From Chrysoperla carnea (lineage: Eukaryota; Arthropoda; Insecta; Neuroptera; Chrysopidae), in assembly GCF_905475395.1 (NCBI RefSeq), contig NC_058338.1, positions 13,716,935-13,780,934 on the forward strand: a stretch of 64,000 bases of DNA, given 5' to 3'. How positions within the stretch are numbered: position 1 is the stretch's first letter; each line of letters opens with the position of its first letter. Both the position numbers and the translations under genes were made by a program. Of this stretch, positions 37,073-52,000 are shown in pieces. The notes under the pieces are model-generated. The model made no database searches. It had not been told where the DNA came from and was given only the letters and a program-made list of their open reading frames with translations.

Positions 37073-40000
37073 TTATAAAATGTCTTGTAAATTAAAACCA
37101 GGATCACTATCTAATGAATTTAATAAATCTTGTGCAGAGAAATTGTTTGTATCACCCGCTGGTAAATTGTCTAAGAAATCAATAAAATCTGGAGCTGACT
37201 GAGGAAAATTTGATAAATTATTATTTTGATTGTTTGTTGCATTTACTACTGATGAGGATGATGAATTGTTGGATGATTGATTTGTGGTAGCCATTTGTTG
37301 TGAATTGTTTGATTGTTGCTGTGGTTGCTGTTGATGAATATTTGTGTTACTCATCGTAAATGATTGCTGTTGTGACATATTTATATTTGTAATTGATATC
37401 TGGAAAAAAATTTTTTTATATAATAAGCGGTGTTCACACTATCAATAAATATTGTCAATATTGTTTCACATTTAATCAATCTCAAATTAAAATGCAAATT
37501 AATAACAACAAAAAATATATTTGAATATTTTACGATTTTTTAATTACACAAATAAAAAAACAAGAATAACAATTAAGGTGACACTGACAATAATTGTGGG
37601 AACGTAAACATTTATATTCAACGGGATCCATTTGTAACTTCTTTAAAAACAATAAGACTCATAACGCAACTTAAAATTCTACTGATAATGATGTCCCATT
37701 GCTTGATGATGACCACAATGACCAGAGTACTATAATCATTTCAGACAAATTTAAGTTTGGCGCAACACATTTATATGGTTTACATTATGGAAATACTGTA
37801 TTTGAGTCTCTTTAGACAAATCTTTTGAAAATTTTCCAATCGTAAATCAATTGAAAGAAAATTATATTATGTGGATATTTTTGACTCTTTTAGTAATTTT
37901 CGAAATTTATTAGATAAGTTAAGTTTGAATAAAACAAAATATTTGAAAAATATGACCCAAAATTAGTGGGATTACGTACTTGATTGATTTAAATTGGATA
38001 AAATTTGCGTGTGGTAGAGTAAAATCAAATTTTTTGGATTTTTAAGACGTCCTAAAGTTTAAAAAATAATTTTTGGATATTTTGGTCAAATTTTATCGTA
38101 TCATTTTTAAATTTTTTTGTCATTATTAACCAAAAGTTTAGTAATAAATAGAATGTACCTGTTGATTTGACGCTGACCGTGCCATATTCTGTTGATGTGA
38201 CATCATTTGTGGATTCATCATTCCTGGATTCATTTGCATACCGCCACCACCCATACCTTGGCCATGATAGCCCATCATATGATTTGGTCCTGGCATTGAA
38301 CCTTGTGACATTTGTAAACCATGCATGTTGCCTCCCATACCTCCACCTTGCATTGAATGCATTTGTGGCATATTTGCTGGATTTCCCATCATACCTACAA
38401 AAACAAACAAAAATCAAAATTCCATCAAATTCAAATATTAAATTTGTTTTCTTAACGTAACTGTACTTACCACGCATTTGATTATTTCCATATCCAATAT
38501 TCTGTTGCTGTGACATCATGGCCATACTTCTCCAATCGTTTGGACCACTTCCATCTGCTCCTCCACCCATTCGCATTTGATTTGCAGCCATGCTATAACC
38601 TTGCGCTGCTGCATGTCGCATTTGTTGCCCACCTGGGCCACCCATCATATTATATGGCATATTCTGTGGTCTCATCATTGGACCTGAAGGTGGCATTGTT
38701 TGTTGAGTTAGTCGCCTCATTATGTTTGGATTTGCTGATAAAAGAAATTGTGTATTATTAAAAAATTTTAAATTTTGTTAAGAAACAGAAGAAAAAGGCG
38801 AAAAACAGAAATTTTGTTCAACATAGTAAAAAAAATCGAAAATGAAGAGTACCGATTTTCGTTTTTCGATTTAGTTATCGAGTAATCGACTCTTAAATCC
38901 TAAGTGGGCCATTTTAATCTATTATGGCTAATAGCTCAGTCAAATCGTGGTGCCACGGATATCGTAATCGTGCCCATAATCTATATAATACGAAACAATT
39001 ATTGTCGAAAAATGCATCCTGCAAAAGAATCAATTTCACAGACTTGATTTCACGAAATTAATCGTACAGATCTTTTTTAAATAAAAATAATTTTTAACTC
39101 TAATCCTCAAAGATGTATCTAAATTTTTAGACAGTATATAAATTTTATCGGCGTAAATCTGAAATTTTCTAAATTAAAGTTTCAAAACAATGAAATTAAA
39201 AAAAAAAAGCTTACAATTGGCTTGTGGTGGATAACCACTGGGAGCACCTTGCATTAGAGCAGCACTGGATTTGTAATCTGGTGGTGGTGGTCGACATCCG
39301 CCCATCATGTTGTTATGCATACCACCATGTCCACTCATCATATGTTGCTGTGTTGGCATCATATTATCAGGCATTTGTACAGGTCCTTGATTACGTGCAT
39401 TGGGTGGATATCCTCCTAGAGTTCGCATAATAAACAATGTTTTAGGATTAATTAAAAATTAAATGTAAAAACATCAAACTTGTTAAATTTTGATTAAAAT
39501 TTTTAACGACTAAATTAATTTGTCAATACAGGTTATTCAAAATATAAAAATAACAAATACGAGTGAATTTAATTGTGAAAAATAGCCTAGCAACAACCTA
39601 TTTATTGGTAATTCTTTAATTTAAGGGGCCTAAGATACCGATTGTCAACCCTAGAAGCTCTCAACCCTAGGGTAGCGAGTTTGATCCCGCCGTCACAACA
39701 AAAATTAATTTAATTAATTTTTGTGTTGGGCTGGTGTAGTGAATGATATATGCATGCATGAGCTATAATGATGGCTGAAAAATAAGACAATAAAAAACTA
39801 TTACAATTTACCTTTATTTGAAGCAGCTGCCGCTGCTTGTTGAGCTGCAGCACGTTGCCGTAACGTTTGTTGCGTAAAATTAATAGTTTGTGATTGTGAC
39901 ACCGTGTAAGTATCGCCTTGTTGTTGCATCTGCTGTGTTTGCTGTGTAATAATATGTGATTGCTGATGTTGTTGAGGGCCACCACTTTGTTGAGGTCCAG

Positions 40001-43000
40001 GTCCACCAGGTCCCCCAAGACCACCGGGACCACTTTGTTGTCCTGGTCCTCCGGGTGGATTTTTCTGTTGACGCTGTTGTTGTGGATTCTGTTGTTGAGG
40101 ATTATTATTGGAATGCATGTTACCAGGTTGCTGCTGCCCTGACTGTGGTCCATTTGGATTGACTGGGATATTATGCGGATGATTATTCGTGGATGATTGC
40201 TGTGATGGAGGTGCTGTTTGTTGGTTATGCTGTTGGTTATGTTGTTGATTTTGTTGTTGTTGCTGTTGACTAAAGTACATTCCTTGTTGGGCAGCTATTG
40301 AGACATTACCTTTAAGGTCACCACTTAAATGCATATGTTGGCCCGCGGATACCTAAAAATAATAATTACAACAAAATTAATGAAGTTACTTTCAAATTAA
40401 TATTTAACAAAGTTATTTAAAAAATCATCTTCTTGGCTAAATAAATGTTCCCCAACTAAGATTAGATCAACTAATTCCCGAAATTAGATTCGTTTTTCAA
40501 AAAGATAAAGAAATCTATATACAGGTGTACCGTGGCTCGATGGACAAAACTTAAGAAGAAGAAGACTAAAATTTTCAGAATTCAATCAACTCCTCTATAG
40601 TCGACAAACTCAACTCAGCCAACTCGTAATTACAATAATACTTCGGGTCTATAAAATTTTCGATCTATTTTTTCCGGGTCTATTTTTATTTTGTATAAAT
40701 ATATAAATCCTGGGATATCGTCTAAAAAACATGCATTTGGTCTCCGGACTAAATAGATATAAATATGACAATCAACGAAAGGTATGAAATTAACTTTTTA
40801 TTCTATTTTCAAATTAAATTAATAAAGTTTAATGCATTATTATATTATTCATAATTGAAATTAATAATAATAATAATAAAATAACAAATATTAACCGTTG
40901 AATTAAATATGTTAAAATGTATGCAGGGTAATGTATAGTACCCCGAATACAATTTACTTTGAATCACTCTGCATTTTCTCGACAGATATAGCTAAAATCA
41001 GATGAAGCTAAAGGATTCTGTCGAGGCTAGACGCAGACACAGAAAGCCCACAGCTTCTCCATCGGGTTCTCTCCCAGGATCGATGGATCCAAGGTTTCGG
41101 ACCCGAACTTTCTGAATATAACACCCTGCAGGTGCAAATAACATGAATGGGCGTTTCGTCATCCTCCATACAGGTTCTACAAGTGGGATTATAAGCGATC
41201 CCCATATTGTGAAGGTGATAGTTCAGTCGACAGTGTCCTTTCAAGAGTCCCACCTCCCTTCTCAATTGTGCTTTAGTAAGTTTCAGGCGAGCACAGTTGA
41301 ATGGCCTGGCTGTGGTTATACAAAGTATGGCCTTTCTTTGATTCGGTAAATTACAGAGTATCTTGCTATGGGAATGGCAGGCTCAGGTGAAAGGGGCGTT
41401 TGAGACGAGCCCTCTCGTGTCAACGAGTCTGCTGCTTCATTCCCTTTAACGCCAGAGTCATTCGGAACCCAGATCAGTTTGACTGTGTTGTTCAGTGCTA
41501 GTTTAAAAAATGGCTTAAAAAACACAAATATAATTTTTTATCCCTGGTACTAAACTCTCCCGTATATGTATTACTGTATGTGTGTATGTGTTTGTTTGTG
41601 TTTGTTACTAGTTCGTTTAAACAAGTTGAATAGTTTTAATGTTATATTGTCCTATTGTCTTGATTATGTTGAAATTTACTCAACAAAATGTTAATAATAA
41701 TAAATATACATACTTTAACTTAACATGTATTGGTTGGGAGAGGTATTTCATTTTAAAATCATTTCAATATTACAAATATACATTCAATTAAATAAAAACT
41801 AAAAAACCTATTTTAAAATTTTACATATACAAAAGAAACTTTTGGGAGGACTATAAAAGTCAATTTTCTTTAGAGGTGCAATATTTCGAAAACGTTGTGT
41901 TTTAGGGTAAAATAGATTGACAAAGATATATTGCATTAAAATCCGTACCCGAAAAAGCTAAAAACGAAGCGAAGATTTTAAAAAACGGGGTTCAGTTTGA
42001 AGAATGTTATAAAGAAATAGGTAATTTAATGGAGAGTTTTGTTAGATATGTTTCAAGTGCCAGTTTAGGATTCCGTAGGGAAAAATTTGTCAAGGATTTT
42101 AATTTCATTTGTTATCTACACATTCAGATAAATGTATTATCTATCTATTGGTAACTGGGGGTTACAACCCATCAACCGGCAATAATAATTCGTAATAATT
42201 AAAATAGGAAGAGGGCCCATTTTCAATAGTTCCAATTTAGACTACTAGATGGGAATACTTTTACTTACGATTAAAGAGTAATCAAAATATTCAAATCTGA
42301 TAAATTTCGCCAACTGGCGACAATAATTCGTACTAATTAAAAAAGAACGGGTCCGTTTTCAGTAGTTCCAATTTAGACAACCAGACTTACTTAAGATTTC
42401 TTATAACTTCGTATAATTCACTCACAGATGGCGAGACTATACTTCGTAATATACCTTAAACAATTTATGAACTATCTGTATCTAATCTCAAAAAACAAAT
42501 TCAAGAATTTGTTGTAAATGTAGGCAAGGAATGGCCAACGAACCAAACCAATCAAGTAAATTGAATAGCACGTAAAGTAGTAAGTATAAAGTAATAACAG
42601 TTCAGGAGCTGACATGCATTTTTGTGTGAAAGCCTTATAGACTAAGAAACGAAGGAATAAAGTTCGACAAATTTGAGCAGTAAGTCGGATTTGAATGCGG
42701 TTTTCGGCATTCGATTCGTTAGAGCATCTGGAAATTTTGTGACCCAGGCTGATTTATAAGAAATTAAAAATATGCATTTTAAATTGACCGTTAATTTTAA
42801 ATTCACAATTCGATTAATAGTGATGAAAATGATTTCAAACTTGTTACACCAGGGTTATTGTGGGTCGCTGAACATGAATATCGTAATAGAATTGGTCTCA
42901 GAAGTACCTGGTGCAACAGTATTCCTTTCAAATCCTGGGGTTTTCGAGAAATTCTTCATATTATCAGTCCAAACTCGTTACTAGACCAATCTTGTAAACC

Positions 43001-46000
43001 GTTAGAGATAGAACAAAAGTTTAAATGTAAAAATGTTCCTTATCAAATAAAATATCAAATAAACAACTTTTGTTTGAAATATTTTTTCGTAAACATTACT
43101 GTTTACTCGTGAGGGCGCAAATTGTGTATTATGTATTATATGGGAATATCAGTTATGTATGTGTGACATGTATGTATGTGTGATGTGACAGTGAAATCAA
43201 CACATGGTATGTCAACAATTAACTCAGTTAATTGTTTGTTTTCACTTGTTTTTTTGACATTTCATTACGCCATCCATGAACACCATTGTAAAGCATAAAT
43301 TAAAGATTTCTGTAAAAACTATGAACGAGAAACAATTTTCGGCATTCTGTAGGGTTTTCTGATATATACTTTTACCTGTTATGGAAGGGGGACAAGTGAG
43401 AGCAAGAGAGGTGAACCCAGCAAAGTGAGCGGGTATCATGCTAGTATTTAATACTATCAACCAACCGATTATCAGACAGTTAGTTAATTTTTAAATACGA
43501 ATGTATGTCAGCTCCTTAAATATAATATGTACATATTATACATTTCTGAAATACACCTTACAACGACATATAAGAGAATATGTTTGCATGCGAGCGATGC
43601 GACACACGAAGAAGAAGGTTAGGTAGTTGATTCGTTGTTAGGTCGCGCGCGGGACGCTAGTCACTACTCACTAGTCAGAGTCAGAGCAGAATACACAAGA
43701 GTTAGAGCAGTCTATCAGGGACGATGACCCTTTACTCTCTACAGCTACAGCTACAGTAATACAGACACACTGTTGTAGATTATAGTATACTGTACAGTGT
43801 AGGTACTGTATGAGGGGGCGGTATTATATTTGCGGTGTAAAATGATGATATGAAATGGTATATTGGTATGGTAAGGTATGATGATGGTACCTATACCTAA
43901 CCAGTAACCATACACCATACGATCCATCCATGGTAATGGTATGGATATATGGTGTTCAGCTAGCTTATATTGTGTATTGATTGCTGCTTCATATATAGGG
44001 TTTTATACACATACACAGAACACACTAGGCTTGAGAATTTAATCTTGTATTTTTACCTCTGTGTAATGCTAATATAAAGGTCAACAGTATTCTACCTGAA
44101 GTCCTGAAACCATGGTAGAACTAGACAAGGTATGCTATTATGTAGGTAGGAGTTTATAGTGTAAGCGTTGAGTAGGTTTTGTATGTATTTACAGGTCCTA
44201 CTACCAAACAAGGAGTGCATTTGAAAAAATCGAGAAAATCGCAAAAAAAAATTTGATTAGCAATTTGATGAAACTCAGTGAATGGGGTAATTTTGACCCA
44301 AAAAGTATAAAAATCAGGTTAATTTAATGATTGGATGCAGAGTTTCTGAGATATCGCAATATTTGGATAGATTTTAGCCCGTATCTCAAAAACTATTCGA
44401 CCAGTCATCAAATGCACCCGATTTTTGTACTTTTTGGGTCAAAATTACCTTATATACTAAGTTTTATCGAAATTGGACATAAAATAAATTTTTCGATTTT
44501 TTGGAATTTTTTTAAGGGGTACCCCTTTGAAAAAATCGAGAAAATCGCAAAAAAAAATTTGATTAGGAATTTGATGAAACTCAGTGAATGGGGTAATTTT
44601 GACCCAAAAAGTATAAAAATCAGGTTAATATAATGATTGAATGCATAGTTTTCGAGATATCGCAATATTTGGATAGATTTTAGCCCGTATTTCAAAAAAT
44701 ATTCGACCAGTCATCAAATGCACCCGATTTTTGTACTTTTTGGGTCAAAATTACCTTATATACTAAGTTTTATCGAAATTGGACATAAAATAAATTTTTC
44801 GATTTTTTAGAATTTTTTTAAGGGGTACCCCTTTGAAAAAATCGAGAAAATCGCAAAAAAAAATTTGATTAGGAATTTGATGAAACTCAGTGAATGGGGT
44901 AATTTTGACCCAAAAAGTATAAAAATCAGGTTAATTTAATGATTGGATGCATAGTTTCGGAGATATCGCAATATTTGGATCGATTTTAGTCCGTATCTCA
45001 CAAACTATTCGACCAGTCAACAAATGCACCCGATTTTTGTAATTTTTGGGCCAAAATTACCTTATATACTAAGTTTTATCGAAATTGGAGATAAAGAAAA
45101 ATTTTCGATTTTTTGCAATTTTTTCCCTTTGAAAAAATCGAGAAATACGCAAAAATACAAAATCGAGAAATACGCAGAAACGCTTCAGGATGAGGTTGTC
45201 ATTATTTTTTAACATGTAAGTACATATACATAGAGGTTGTGTGGCGATCAGATCAGATTTTATTTGAATAATATATTCTTGATACCACCGTATCTCGTAC
45301 TTTGTCTATTATGTTAAATATAAAGTAAAGTGGGTTCGGTGTATCTTTGTTTGATTGAGTTTGTGTGTTATGTAATTAATCCCTCATTATTATATAAACT
45401 GATTCAATACATGTGTATACTGTATATGTATGTGTATTAGTTTAGTTTAACAACTTATTATGTACGGGGCACTATTTATTAATTATGTATTTAGAAGATG
45501 AAAAAACAAAAACAATTTATCAAGTTTATTTAACTTTTATAATAAATATATAAATATCTCACATCTGTTTATTACAAATGAAATCCGTTTAACTTTTATA
45601 TTTGTGATTTTTTTTTTTTTAAATTACATGGCAAAATTTTTATCTTTGTCTTGGTAGTAAAGGTCACCTGTTAGTCAATAGGATTCGGAAAGTTAAATTA
45701 TTTTGCACTTTTTCAAGGACGATTTCACCGGACGATCAAGACGACTCTAACAATACCTGATTTGTCAAATTATGATAAGCAATTTAAGCTCGGAGGAAAC
45801 AGACGAAAATACGTACATTTTAAAATATTTTTCGGTTATAATTTCGTGATATTTTTTTTAAAAGTGCTAATTGCGCCCTTTAATTCGATACCAAACACGC
45901 TATAATTAAATTGAAATTTGTTTTTGATCAAAACTTTATCTCCTCTATAGGGCGCCATATTTACTTTAATGTGACACCACATAGCCTATAACTAGCGGGA

Positions 46001-49000
46001 GATCAAGATCCTTCTAACGATACCTCATTTGTCAAATTATGATAAGTAGTTTAGAAACTAGGTCTAAACAGATGAACACATACATATCGGTCAAACACAT
46101 AAGCCTCGCCATTGTATAGTCGGGGTAATAAATTCGCTCCCCGATGTCTATCTAAATCTAAAATTGCTTAGGTGCTCGCACTAACTTAAATTTTTAATTT
46201 CGAGAAAATGTGTTTTCGTGGTAATCCGTTCTATAAAGTACATTAAGATGCTGCGATTTATTATATAAATCACAACAATTATTTTGATTCTAGATAGGTA
46301 CTACATCTTCCCCTAATATATCGTAAATTCAAGTGATTATAAACGGAACATACACATTTTTTGGAAAAACCACTGATTAAACATAAATACGTTCAATATT
46401 CAATAATCATAGGATTTTATTACTAAAAATAAATACATAAAAAAATTTAAATGTATTGCAATAAAAAATTTTTGTGGAAAAAGTAAAAAAAAATTTGCAG
46501 GTAAGATATTCCAAGAAATTGGGAAAACAAATCATTTATGAAATCATTAAAAAACAATTGACTGAGTTGTAGATAAATCGAAACACTCACCTGTATTCCA
46601 TGTCCTGGTTGTGATATATGTAATTGCTGCGCTTGATTAATTTGTAAGGTGGTTGAATTACTTTGTGTATTTGAATTAGCACCAGACGGCGGTCGTGGAG
46701 GCGGCCCACCACCTTGTGGTCCACCACCTGGTGGACCTCCTCCAGGTCCTCGTGGCATATAACCAGGACTACCGTGATTGGCACTCGGACTGTTATACGG
46801 TGAATACTGTTGTTTATATAATCCAGGACCCGTTGGTAAATTACTACCTTTCGGTGGTTGATTATTAAATATATTTAATTCTTGTTTAATTAAATCAGAT
46901 TGTGGGAAATTGTTTTTATTATGTAATGCTGCCGCAACATTTGCTTGATTTGAGTTCGGACTACCCAAAAATTCGTTACCATTAAATTGAGAGAAATCGG
47001 AATACGGCGATCGTGCATTTGGAGCTCGTGGAGCTCCGCCTGTATTGAATGCCAAACCCATTTGGTTTTTATGTTGATGTTGTTCAGCCATTTGTTTAAG
47101 TGTTTGCGCTGCGGGACTTAATTCTGTTTTTGGGAAGTCCATATTCGAGTACGGTAATCGATTCTTATTCATATTTTGGTTTTCGTAACCAACAGGCGGT
47201 GAATATGCATTCTGTAATAACGGACTATGAGAACTTTTAACGACATCTAATAAACCATTATTCGCTTGTAAATTCAAATCTTTTGTATCTTCCATTTTCA
47301 TTTCGTTCGGATGTAACTGACCACCGGATTGATTGGTAGGAGGAGGTAAATTATTTAACGCACTAACATCACATTTCTCTTCAAAATCAAATTCTTTCAT
47401 AAACTCTGGATTTAAATCACTAATTTCACTAATTAAGTCTTTAAATGCATCGGAAGTAATAATTTCATCACTAGTATCATCACCAATTAAGTCGGAGAAA
47501 CCAGGGAAGGAATTGCCACCATTGGCTTGGGCATCTTTCTCCAAGGCTGCAGCACATTGATCCAAATCAGCAAAATCATTATCAGGTTCTTGCTTACATT
47601 CAACTAATGTACCAATATCAACACATCCAATATTAGGCCGTGATAAATTTGATGATGCTGAAGGGGGGCCAGCCGTTGAAGCGGGTGTTGAAGGATTTGA
47701 TGTTTTTGGCGATGATATATCACTTTTAACGGAAGTGTTTGTTAATGCCTTAACAGTTACGTTTGTGGAAATTTGTTGTGGCTGGGAGTTGGCCGCTGAC
47801 GTTGTAAATTCCAATTGCTGTACAATTTCTACAGAAAATTTGGTTAAACCTTCGGTGTTTTGATGCCCCGAATGTGCTTGATTATGTTGTGCTGTACATT
47901 GTAATTTGACGGGAGGTTCCATTCCATCATTACCACCAACATTATCCATATCATCATTCCCTCGTTTTAAGAATTTTTGTTGCTGAAAAAAAAGAAATTT
48001 TTGTTAAACTATATTTCAAACAAGTCGTGGTTCATTAAAAGGTATCAAAAAGTACCATATTGGCAATTTTGATAAATCAAGAATTTAATCCCACTAAATT
48101 TGGGTCATACTTTTCAAATTTGTGATCAAAATTAACCTAGCTCAAATAGGTTTGAAGAATGTGGAGCCTTGGTATCGGAATTAAGAACAACAGTGATAGG
48201 TAGCGAAAAACTGATATCACAGCTGAAAAGAATGGCCTAAAATTAGTGGATTTCAAAAAAAATTCCAAAAAGATCGGATCAAATTTGCCAGTGTAATCAA
48301 AAAAACGAATTTTTTAACTTTGTGACGTCATTAGAATTCAAAAAATTTTATTTTGCTCTATCACATCCAAATTTTATCCAATTTTGATCAACCAAGTATG
48401 TAATCCTACTAAATTTGGGTCATACTTTTCAAATTTGTGATCAAAATCAACCTAGCTCTAATAAGTTTCAAGAATGTGGAGACCTTGTCCCGGAATTAAG
48501 CACATAAGTGATAGCTAGCGAAAAACTGACATCGCAGCTGAAAAGAATGACCCAAAATTAGTGGGTTTCAAAAAAAATTCCAAAAAGATCGGATCAAATT
48601 TGCCAGTGTTATAAAAAAAACGAATTTTTTAACTTTGTGACGTCATTAGAATCCAAAAAATTTAATTTTGCTCTATCAGATCCAAATTTTATCCAATTTT
48701 GATGAACCAAGTATGTAATTCTACTAAATTTGGGTCATACTTTTCAAATTTGTGATCAAAATTAACCTAGCTCAAATAGGTTTCAAGAATGTGGAGCCTT
48801 GTTATCGGAATTAAGAACAACAGTGATAGCTAGCGAAAAACTGACATCACAGTTGAAAAGAATGACCTTAAATTAGTGGATTTCAAAAAAAATTCCAAAA
48901 AGATCGGATCAGATTTGCCAGTGTTATCAAAAAAATCGAATTTTTTAACTTTATGACGTCATTAGAATCCAAAAAATTTAATCTTGCTCTATCAGATCCT

Positions 49001-52000
49001 TTTATCCAATTTTGATGAACCAAGTATGTAATTCTACTAAATTTGGGTCATACTTTTCAAATTTGTGATCAAAATTAACCTAGCTCTAATAGGTTTTCAG
49101 AATGTTGAATCCTGAGCGGATCAAATTTACAAAAAAATCAAAATTTTTAATTTTATGGCGTATTCAAAATTCAAAAAGTTTTAATTAAGTTGCCAATATT
49201 AAAAATACTTACAACATGGACGCTACTTTGTAGGGCGGCATTCGTGGTGTCATTTTGTTGTTGTTGATGTTGCACAACTTGTTGCACTAATTTATTTTGT
49301 TTATCTTGTTTTGTTTTATTTTGACGTTTGGCTTTTGTTTCAAGGAATCGTTGTTTTAGCGCTAATGTATCTTGCATGTTTTGTTCGCATAATCCACCAA
49401 ATGTTTGATCAAAACGTGGTTGACAATCCGTTTGTCGACGTCGATATGATTCCATTCGTCTACGTAATCTGTAAACAATTAAACAAACAAAATTTTAGAT
49501 TTTTATTTTTATACGCAAAAGAAAATCGACTAACTACATTTCTACTGTCAAATCAACTGGAAATTATTATTAGAAGCTCTATAATTTTTGAAAAATTATA
49601 TGGATTTCCCGTTCGATGATTTGGATAGAGAGGTCAAAGGCTATTATTTAGAGGGTATAAAGATTTCAAAAATTGCATTATATTAATTAAATAAATACCT
49701 ACAATAAATTTCAAAAAGTATTTTTTTTACGTAAAATTCAAACTACGGGTACTACTATAAACGAGTTGCTTAATATCTAAAATCCTAAAACGCTATGCCG
49801 ACACCACTTTTATACCTAAGGATCATTTAAAATTGATAAAAAAATGAAGAAATTACAAGTAATCAAAGATTGTTGCTTGTCTTTTTCTTGCAAAACGGTG
49901 TTTTATATGTAATTTCTATAGCGATATCGTTCTATGGCGTCACTAAACTATATCTTCCTCTTTGTTCAATTAGGAGTTTTAAAGTTCATACTTTTGCATA
50001 CTTCTAAAGATTTCTTCACCTGAAGTGAAGATTCGGGCTTACTTTTTTGTGAATTAGATCAAGTTCCGAAAGGAGCTGGGTGTGAAAAAAATGAAGAAGC
50101 AATTTGTTGATTCTAGACCTTTAGTAATCATCTATGTTTTTAGATTGGAGATAACCGCATTTCCAATCTACCAGGGAACTTTTGACTTCAGTAACAAATA
50201 GTACAGTACAGTTAAACACATTTTTAGGTCGATCCGAAGGAAATTTTTGATGAACACCTTGAAAATGAAATCGGGCAGTAGCCAATGCGTAGTTGTACAG
50301 GGTGGCTCATTTTATAACAGCAAAACTTCATTAGTGAAGGTAGTTTCTAGAAGAAAAACAACAGGTGTGAGGTGGCTGTGGAAATAACAAAAATGGTATA
50401 TGGTTTCCATGGAAACGGCTTATATGCAAAAGTAATAGTTGTTATTTGGAAATCAAGATTGGAAATTTATTTAAGTGGAATAATTAATGTACCTTTTAAA
50501 TAAACATTAAAGTATACCAAAGTTTGCAAAATTCACCTAGAGGTGTATTATTGTATCGAACCTTCGGGGCATAAAAGGTTACAAAATGATACATTATAGG
50601 AGGGAGAGCGTACCTATGTTTCCCAAACGGGATAATGGCACACCCATATCTCCACTGCTGATTTTTGTTAATTGATTAACCCTCGAAGAAAAAAGAGAGT
50701 TGTTATAAATTTGACCGCTATGTGTGTGCGTGTCTATCTGTCTGTCTGTCTGTGGCATCGTAGATCCTCAACGGGTGAACCAATTTTGATTTTTTTTTTT
50801 TGAAAGGTAATTTAATGGAGAGTGTTGTTAGTCACATTTTAAATACGAGTTAAGGGTTCCGTAAATTTCACTTGGCATCATAAGCCTTAAATCATAAAGA
50901 ATTCTTTACTCATTCAGTGTGCCTTTGGAACTTAAACCAAACATTTTCAAAATGTTCCTAGCAATATTTATATAGAAAAGGAAATTTTCTCGGCTATAAA
51001 TGTAACGTCATATCCTATTTGATGAAGTACGTACTACTATTAAAAATTGAATTAAAAGCTTTTGACGCAAAAGTGGGTACAATTCGTCCTAAGCATTAAT
51101 ATAATAGTTGTAATCCAATTGAAATAGAACACAAGAAAACCGGATTTTTTTCAACAAGTTTTTTTTTTCTTTTGTTTTGTTATAAATAAATTAAAACAAA
51201 TCTAAATGAATGGATATCAAAATATTTATTTATTATAATTAAATTATAATTTTATTCATTTAGATCATTTATAGAAAATCAAAAGTAATAAAAACTTAAA
51301 TAAGTCAAAACTCGTAAAGTTGTTTATAAATGTATGATGAAACGATTTTTCTATGGATAAAAATTGTTACAACTTTCTCGATATATATTATTTTTTTTAA
51401 ATAGTGAACGGTGATATATTATTACTATTATTTATTTATTACAAAACAGTATACAAATAAAATGTTTGTACTCATTTGAAGGAAGCTTGTGCCAGTTAGC
51501 GTAGCTAGGGGTGGGAAATGCTGGTTTTAGCCACCCTAGTAAAGTTCTTTCCTAGACTAGAAAAACCGACAGTCTTAGAAATATATTCTTTTCATCCATA
51601 TTTTCAAATTAATTCCGATTTGGTATATTCATTTTTGTACTTTTTGGGCCAAAATTACCTTATATACTAAGTTTTATCGAAATTGGAGATAAAAAATTTT
51701 TCTATTTTTTGCAAAATTATTTAAGGGGTACCCCTTAGTAAAAATCGAGAAAAACGAAAAAAAATGTTTGTTTTGGATTTTGATGAAACTCGGTGGCTGG
51801 GATAATTTTGACCCAAAAAGTATAAAAATCAGGTTAATTTAATGATTGGATGCAGAGTTTCTGAGATATCGCCATAATTGGATCGATTTTAGTCCGTATC
51901 TCAAAAACTATTCGACCAGTCATCAAATGAACCCGATTTTTGAACTTTTTGGGTCAAAATTACCTTATATACTGAGTTTTATCGAAATTGGAGATAACAA

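Noticed and set aside
38052-38720. 222-codon frame read as one protein in mastermind
   Set aside because: Only 38471-38734 is exon 6. The frame runs on into intron 6, then crosses exon 7 in the wrong frame. Splicing at GTAAGT restores the Met/Gly-rich frame.
44331-44633. Roughly 100-codon open frames repeated in each 306-bp satellite unit (also 51846-52760)
   Set aside because: The period is divisible by three, so any open frame repeats. Each ends in stops at the unit boundary, the composition follows AT-rich DNA, and the arrays lie in introns on the strand opposite to the gene.
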